Origin: Magnetococcales bacterium
GTDB taxonomy: Bacteria > Pseudomonadota > Magnetococcia > Magnetococcales > JADFYX01
Reading direction: 5' to 3'
Length of the DNA stretch: 17,971 nt
Assembly: GCA_015232795.1 (NCBI GenBank)
Contig: JADFYX010000018.1
Span: 1 to 17,971, forward strand
Under the pieces are notes generated by a model. That model did no database searches. It saw only the letters and a list, made by a program, of their open reading frames with translations, and was not told the origin of the DNA. A program made the translations under genes and the position numbers. Below, piece after piece: positions 14,528-17,971 of the stretch. Positions within the stretch are counted from its first letter, which is position 1; the number at the start of each line of letters is the position of its first letter.

Positions 14528-15061
14528 TTAACTAGCGACAGCTAATGGAGCTGGACGCTTTTTATCCTGACGGGCACGTCGTGCGGACTTTCTTTTACCA
14601 ACTGTACTTATGGATTCACGAAGATATTTTGCCTTCATGTCACCAGGAATAAGTGGTTGGCGTGGTGAGTAGCCTTTGAGTAAAACCTGCTTACCTTTGC
14701 GGTTTACCGTATTAACAACTACCGGCCCTGCCAAATTGGTTCGCATCTCTTCAGGACGACCCTCTGGGATTGTCACAAGAGAGAAGATTTCAACATCCTC
14801 ACCTTTCTCTATTGCCAGCATCTCGGCATCTGCGTCTTCAATTGAAAACTCAAGATCTGAAAAGAAATCAAATGGGTTGACAACAATAAAAGCAATCTCA
14901 ACCTCATCTACTGATTGTAACCAGAAGAAAGAGGAGTCTTGACCGTAAGGAAACAAGAGAAAGTTTTTACTTAATGGAAAGCCTAGCAATCCATCCTCTA
15001 CTACAATGATCTCGTCCTCGTTAAATTCCAGGACTCCAAACCGGGTTCCATGAATTTCCAT
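14528..15061 (-). CDS. fliW: FliW flagellar assembly factor, copy 1, with a basic C-terminal tail
   Basis: The first of two FliW paralogues. The core reads HGTRFGVLEFNEDEIIVVEDGLLGFP, SSFFWLQSVDEVEIAFIVVNPFDFF, KGEDVEIFSLVTIP and EEMRTNLAGPVVVN, ending SPRQPLIPGDMK. It then extends about 35 residues as a strongly basic tail (GKRKSARRARQDKKRP), beyond the usual ~150-residue family length. A longer reading exists from TTG 15082. I choose ATG 15061 because GGAG lies 9 bases upstream and MEIHGTRFG aligns with MEVQDTRFG of copy 2. It sits 26 bp after flgL and 43 bp before the long flagellin, the flgL-fliW order known from other bacteria, except that csrA is missing from its usual next position. 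Confidence 0.95.
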   Translation of the reverse strand: MEIHGTRFGVLEFNEDEIIVVEDGLLGFPLSKNFLLFPYGQDSSFFWLQSVDEVEIAFIVVNPFDFFSDLEFSIEDADAEMLAIEKGEDVEIFSLVTIPEGRPEEMRTNLAGPVVVNTVNRKGKQVLLKGYSPRQPLIPGDMKAKYLRESISTVGKRKSARRARQDKKRPAPLAVAS

Positions 15062-15087
15062 AACACAATTCTCCACTCTCAAAAAAA

Positions 15088-16281
15088 CTAACGAATAAAA
15101 TCGATTAATGATGTATTTAAGACTTGACGTTCTGTAATTGTCATAACTTGCATAGCTTGTGATGTCTGTTCTAATTCGGATAGAACCTCAACTAAGTCAG
15201 CCTCAACATTTGTCGCCCGCATTTCTTGAATCTTTGCTTCATCAAGTGATAAAGTGTTGTTCACTGCATCAACTTGGGTTACACGAATACCAGACATAGC
15301 CTGTAAATCTGAAATCTGCGCCCTACCCTCTTGTACTCTACTTAACTGTACTGCTACCTCTTTGGGATCGGCCCTTAACAAAGCCCCCCGCAACGCTGCA
15401 ACTGCACCAAGTACATTTACATTGCGACCAGTACTGCCTGTACCTTCTAAAACCTCTTTTGCCGTAACATTACCTGGCAGTGTTCTGCCATTTAAAACCT
15501 GAACCCGGCGGTCTTGTTCGCCACCTTGATAGGCTGCAACTACTTCAAAATAGTAGACATCTCCAGCAGTTGGATCTGCACCCATTTCCAGGGTTAAGCC
15601 TTTGCCCATATCAATGGTTGCTGGCACACCTTCTGCTTTTAAATTTGGCTCTTGTAAAACACCGTTGATATCAACCGCATATTCATTATCTGAAGAGAGA
15701 TATGAAATTTTTATGCTTAAAGGGGCATCTTCCAGGGTGTTATCTTCAGCAACGATACCTTTAATGGCACTGTTTGCCATAGAGAGACTGCCAGAACCAT
15801 TTGGCTGAACCCGAACTGCTGTTGCTTCTAAAATACCCTCTTGATATGGAGACCTGGTACGACCACCGCCAAATATCGGCACCTCATCCAACTCTGTATT
15901 TACATTGGTTATCAGCTCCTGGTAGATAGCTACCGCTTCTGCTTGGGCTGCCTTCATTACCTGAGGCTGTCCACCAACTGAACTACCGGACATTTTCATT
16001 ACCAAATCTTGTGCTTCTAACATCCGCTCATGCATCTGACCAATTTGGTCATCTGCTAAAGATACTCTTTGAGATGCAAATTCTGTTGTATTTTTCAAGC
16101 TTTGCACACTTGACAAATCTGCTGAGAACAACATATGACGATAGACACTAGTAGGATCATCACTAGGGCGGTTTACCCGTTGCCCTGTTAGAGATTTCTC
16201 TTGTACGCTCATCAACTCCTGCTGTTTGTTTTGCAGGGCGGTCATACCAGATTCGAACATTAAATTGCTTGTAACACGCAT
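15088..16281 (-). CDS. flgL: FlgL, hook-filament junction protein (HAP3)
   Basis: FlgL forms the second ring joining hook and filament; it is exported and related to flagellin at its ends. The 397-residue product begins MRVTSNLMFESGMTALQNKQ, followed by the flagellin-like LTGQRVNRPSDDPTSVYRHM segment. The C-terminal helix (LVEVLSELEQTSQAMQVMTITERQVLNTSLIDFIR) is the standard FlgL ending. The central domain (about 180-270) is variable beta-rich sequence with VYYFEVVAAY. ATG 16281 has AAAGGAT as its ribosome binding site and lies 22 bp after flgK, so the two are co-transcribed and probably translationally linked. Confidence 0.94.
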   Translation of the reverse strand: MRVTSNLMFESGMTALQNKQQELMSVQEKSLTGQRVNRPSDDPTSVYRHMLFSADLSSVQSLKNTTEFASQRVSLADDQIGQMHERMLEAQDLVMKMSGSSVGGQPQVMKAAQAEAVAIYQELITNVNTELDEVPIFGGGRTRSPYQEGILEATAVRVQPNGSGSLSMANSAIKGIVAEDNTLEDAPLSIKISYLSSDNEYAVDINGVLQEPNLKAEGVPATIDMGKGLTLEMGADPTAGDVYYFEVVAAYQGGEQDRRVQVLNGRTLPGNVTAKEVLEGTGSTGRNVNVLGAVAALRGALLRADPKEVAVQLSRVQEGRAQISDLQAMSGIRVTQVDAVNNTLSLDEAKIQEMRATNVEADLVEVLSELEQTSQAMQVMTITERQVLNTSLIDFIR

Positions 16282-16303
16282 TTTGATTATCCTTTTGTAG
16301 ATA

Positions 16304-17971
16304 CTAAACCATTGAAATGATGGTCTGCATCAACTCATCGGCTACACCAACCATCTTACTGGAAGCCTGGAAGGCCCGTTGAAACCGAATCAAATCTGTC
16401 AACTCTTCTTCGAGAGAAACACCGGAAATTGATTCCTGCAAATCACTAATAAAATCTTGTGCTGACTGTTGTGCTATTAAACTCTCACCGTCTTGACGAA
16501 TCAGGGAGCCTAACTCACCTACCAACTGTGCATAATGTCCGGTAAGGGTGGTTCTCTCGTCTCTTAACTCAAATTCAGAAGATCTCAGAGCACCTAGAGC
16601 CAAAGCTCCATCGCTGCTGCCATCATCAAAAGTAACTGTTACAGGATCATTGGAGTCGTTAACATTCAGTCTACCAATACCCAAAAGTTTAGGGTCCGCC
16701 AGTAAATCGGCACTAACTGCCATATCCCCGGAGCCAGTACCACCAAAAATTGCCCCTACTCCTAAAGCAGCCAAAACGTTGCTGGTGTCAGAGGCTACGC
16801 CATAAACACTTCCTTCGGGAGCTTCAATTTCCAGGAACCTTTGGGCACCATCTGTAACAATAGATGCATTTACCGCGCCAGAATTGTTGATAGCATCTTT
16901 AATTTGTCGAATTGACATGTTGGAGTTGATCATTACTGTGGAAATAGTGTTTAAATTATCTGTATCTAAACCTGAGGCAAAAGTGATGGACCCCTCAACA
17001 ACCCGGCTCAAATCAACAGGGGCTTTCTGATATTCACTGCTATTTGTATCTAAATTTAGCTTAGAAATAGCCGTATCGATATCAGAACCTAGTTCAAAAA
17101 CACCAGTTTGGCTGGTATACATCTTTTGATTAACAGATTGCGTGTGAACCTTATTAACCTGAAAACGAATTTCGTCGGCAATACCTTCCAGACGGGTGAT
17201 ATAACCATTCTCGCCATGGAGAATTTCATCACGAATTTCTAATAGTCCTTTTAAGTTACCACCTTGAATCTTGTCATTGGTACCAAACTCACGACCACCA
17301 ATCTCAATTCCCATAAATCCGTTTTCATTAACTGCCACACTTCGCTTGAACTCGGCAGCAAATACCGGATCAACCAGCAACTCTTGCCCCTGGGAGGTAA
17401 CAATTTGCAAACCATCTTGTGGTAACTCAAAAGTGCGGATATCGATAATTTTGCCCAACTCCATAACCATCTGCCGTCTTTGATCTTTAAGATCTAGAGC
17501 TGGATGGTTGGTGTCGTTGGAGACGATGGCATTGTTTATCTTCTGTAGAGCATCCAAGCGAACATTGATATCATCAAGAACAATGCTAATCTCTTGGTCA
17601 ACTGGCATTGCCAACTCAGAGAGTGACTTATCCATGTCTGACATATAACGAGCCAAAGAATCGGCCTCTGCTACTAGTTCAGCACGTCCTACTGCATTGG
17701 TAGGGTTATCTGCAAGTTTATCACCAGCAGAATAGAAAGCCTCCATACGTTGGGAGAGTCCATCACCATCCAAATCGTTAAACACATCTTCAATCATGAC
17801 TAAAAAACGATCACGAGTTTCAAGACGACCAACCTCAGAGACACCCAACTCTTCACGACGCTGAATTAATTGGTCATACTGACGGGAAATTTCTGAAATC
17901 CGTACACCATTACCAATAGGGCTGCTCAAATCACCTGGGTTAGATTCCAATTGCACAACCTGACGGGAATA
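16304..17971 (-). CDS. flgK: FlgK, hook-filament junction protein (HAP1), 5' end outside window
   Basis: FlgK is the first junction ring on the hook. The frame is open to the window edge, giving 555 residues; the visible start YSRQVVQLESNPGD is the well-known segment that normally follows ...NNIANVNTPG, so only about the first 35 residues are missing. The FlgK N-terminal region (DRFLVMIEDVFNDL, LADNPTNAVGRAELVAEADSLA, VSNDTNHPALDLKDQRRQMVMEL) and C-terminus (SGVSLEEELTDLIRFQRAFQASSKMVGVADELMQTIISMV) are typical. A flagellin-hook IN-type module lies near the middle (ITFASG...MSIRQIKDAINNSG). The downstream genes flgL, fliW1 and fliC1 follow with short gaps. Its promoter lies outside. Confidence 0.94.
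   Translation of the reverse strand, partial: YSRQVVQLESNPGDLSSPIGNGVRISEISRQYDQLIQRREELGVSEVGRLETRDRFLVMIEDVFNDLDGDGLSQRMEAFYSAGDKLADNPTNAVGRAELVAEADSLARYMSDMDKSLSELAMPVDQEISIVLDDINVRLDALQKINNAIVSNDTNHPALDLKDQRRQMVMELGKIIDIRTFELPQDGLQIVTSQGQELLVDPVFAAEFKRSVAVNENGFMGIEIGGREFGTNDKIQGGNLKGLLEIRDEILHGENGYITRLEGIADEIRFQVNKVHTQSVNQKMYTSQTGVFELGSDIDTAISKLNLDTNSSEYQKAPVDLSRVVEGSITFASGLDTDNLNTISTVMINSNMSIRQIKDAINNSGAVNASIVTDGAQRFLEIEAPEGSVYGVASDTSNVLAALGVGAIFGGTGSGDMAVSADLLADPKLLGIGRLNVNDSNDPVTVTFDDGSSDGALALGALRSSEFELRDERTTLTGHYAQLVGELGSLIRQDGESLIAQQSAQDFISDLQESISGVSLEEELTDLIRFQRAFQASSKMVGVADELMQTIISMV

Overview
The window looks like a chromosomal segment from a flagellated Gram-negative bacterium. 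It carries proteobacterial-type murJ/rpsT, an RhlB-like helicase, rph and hemW next to a large flagellar filament cluster. The sequence is AT-leaning by eye (not computed). Flagellins starting MPLYINTNVASLNAQRN, multiple flagellins and several fliW copies would fit the Magnetococcia/deep proteobacterial area, but that placement is an inference and no marker here fixes it.

Left part (1-6134): murJ (minus, cut by the window edge) is divergent from a plus-strand run rpsT, rhlB, an M16 zinc peptidase, rph and hemW. Two hairpins lie in the rhlB leader, and a perfect 12-bp inverted repeat separates rph from hemW.

Junction (6142-6650): a decayed HicAB toxin-antitoxin locus on the minus strand. It has a HicA N-terminal stub, a HicB whose N-terminus appears frameshifted, and a pair of TGCTAGCA palindromes where a HicB operator would be expected.

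Right part (6672-17971): all minus strand, so transcription runs from high to low coordinates: flgK (5' end outside) - flgL - fliW1 - fliC1 (712 aa) - 410-bp gap with a good sigma-54 promoter - fliW2 - 69-aa flagellin-like mini-gene - fliC2 (274 aa) - flaG - fliD - fliS - fliS - fliT-like. These encode the hook-filament junction proteins, the filament subunits, the cap, the export chaperones and the FliW assembly regulators. The main novelty is a tandem fliW-fliC cassette duplication. One copy carries a giant flagellin with a repeat-bearing, EF-hand-like insert. The other carries a minimal flagellin preceded by a tiny flagellin-D0-like ORF. Two diverged FliS chaperones match the two-flagellin arrangement. 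No csrA, tRNA, rRNA, CRISPR array or insertion sequence was recognised.
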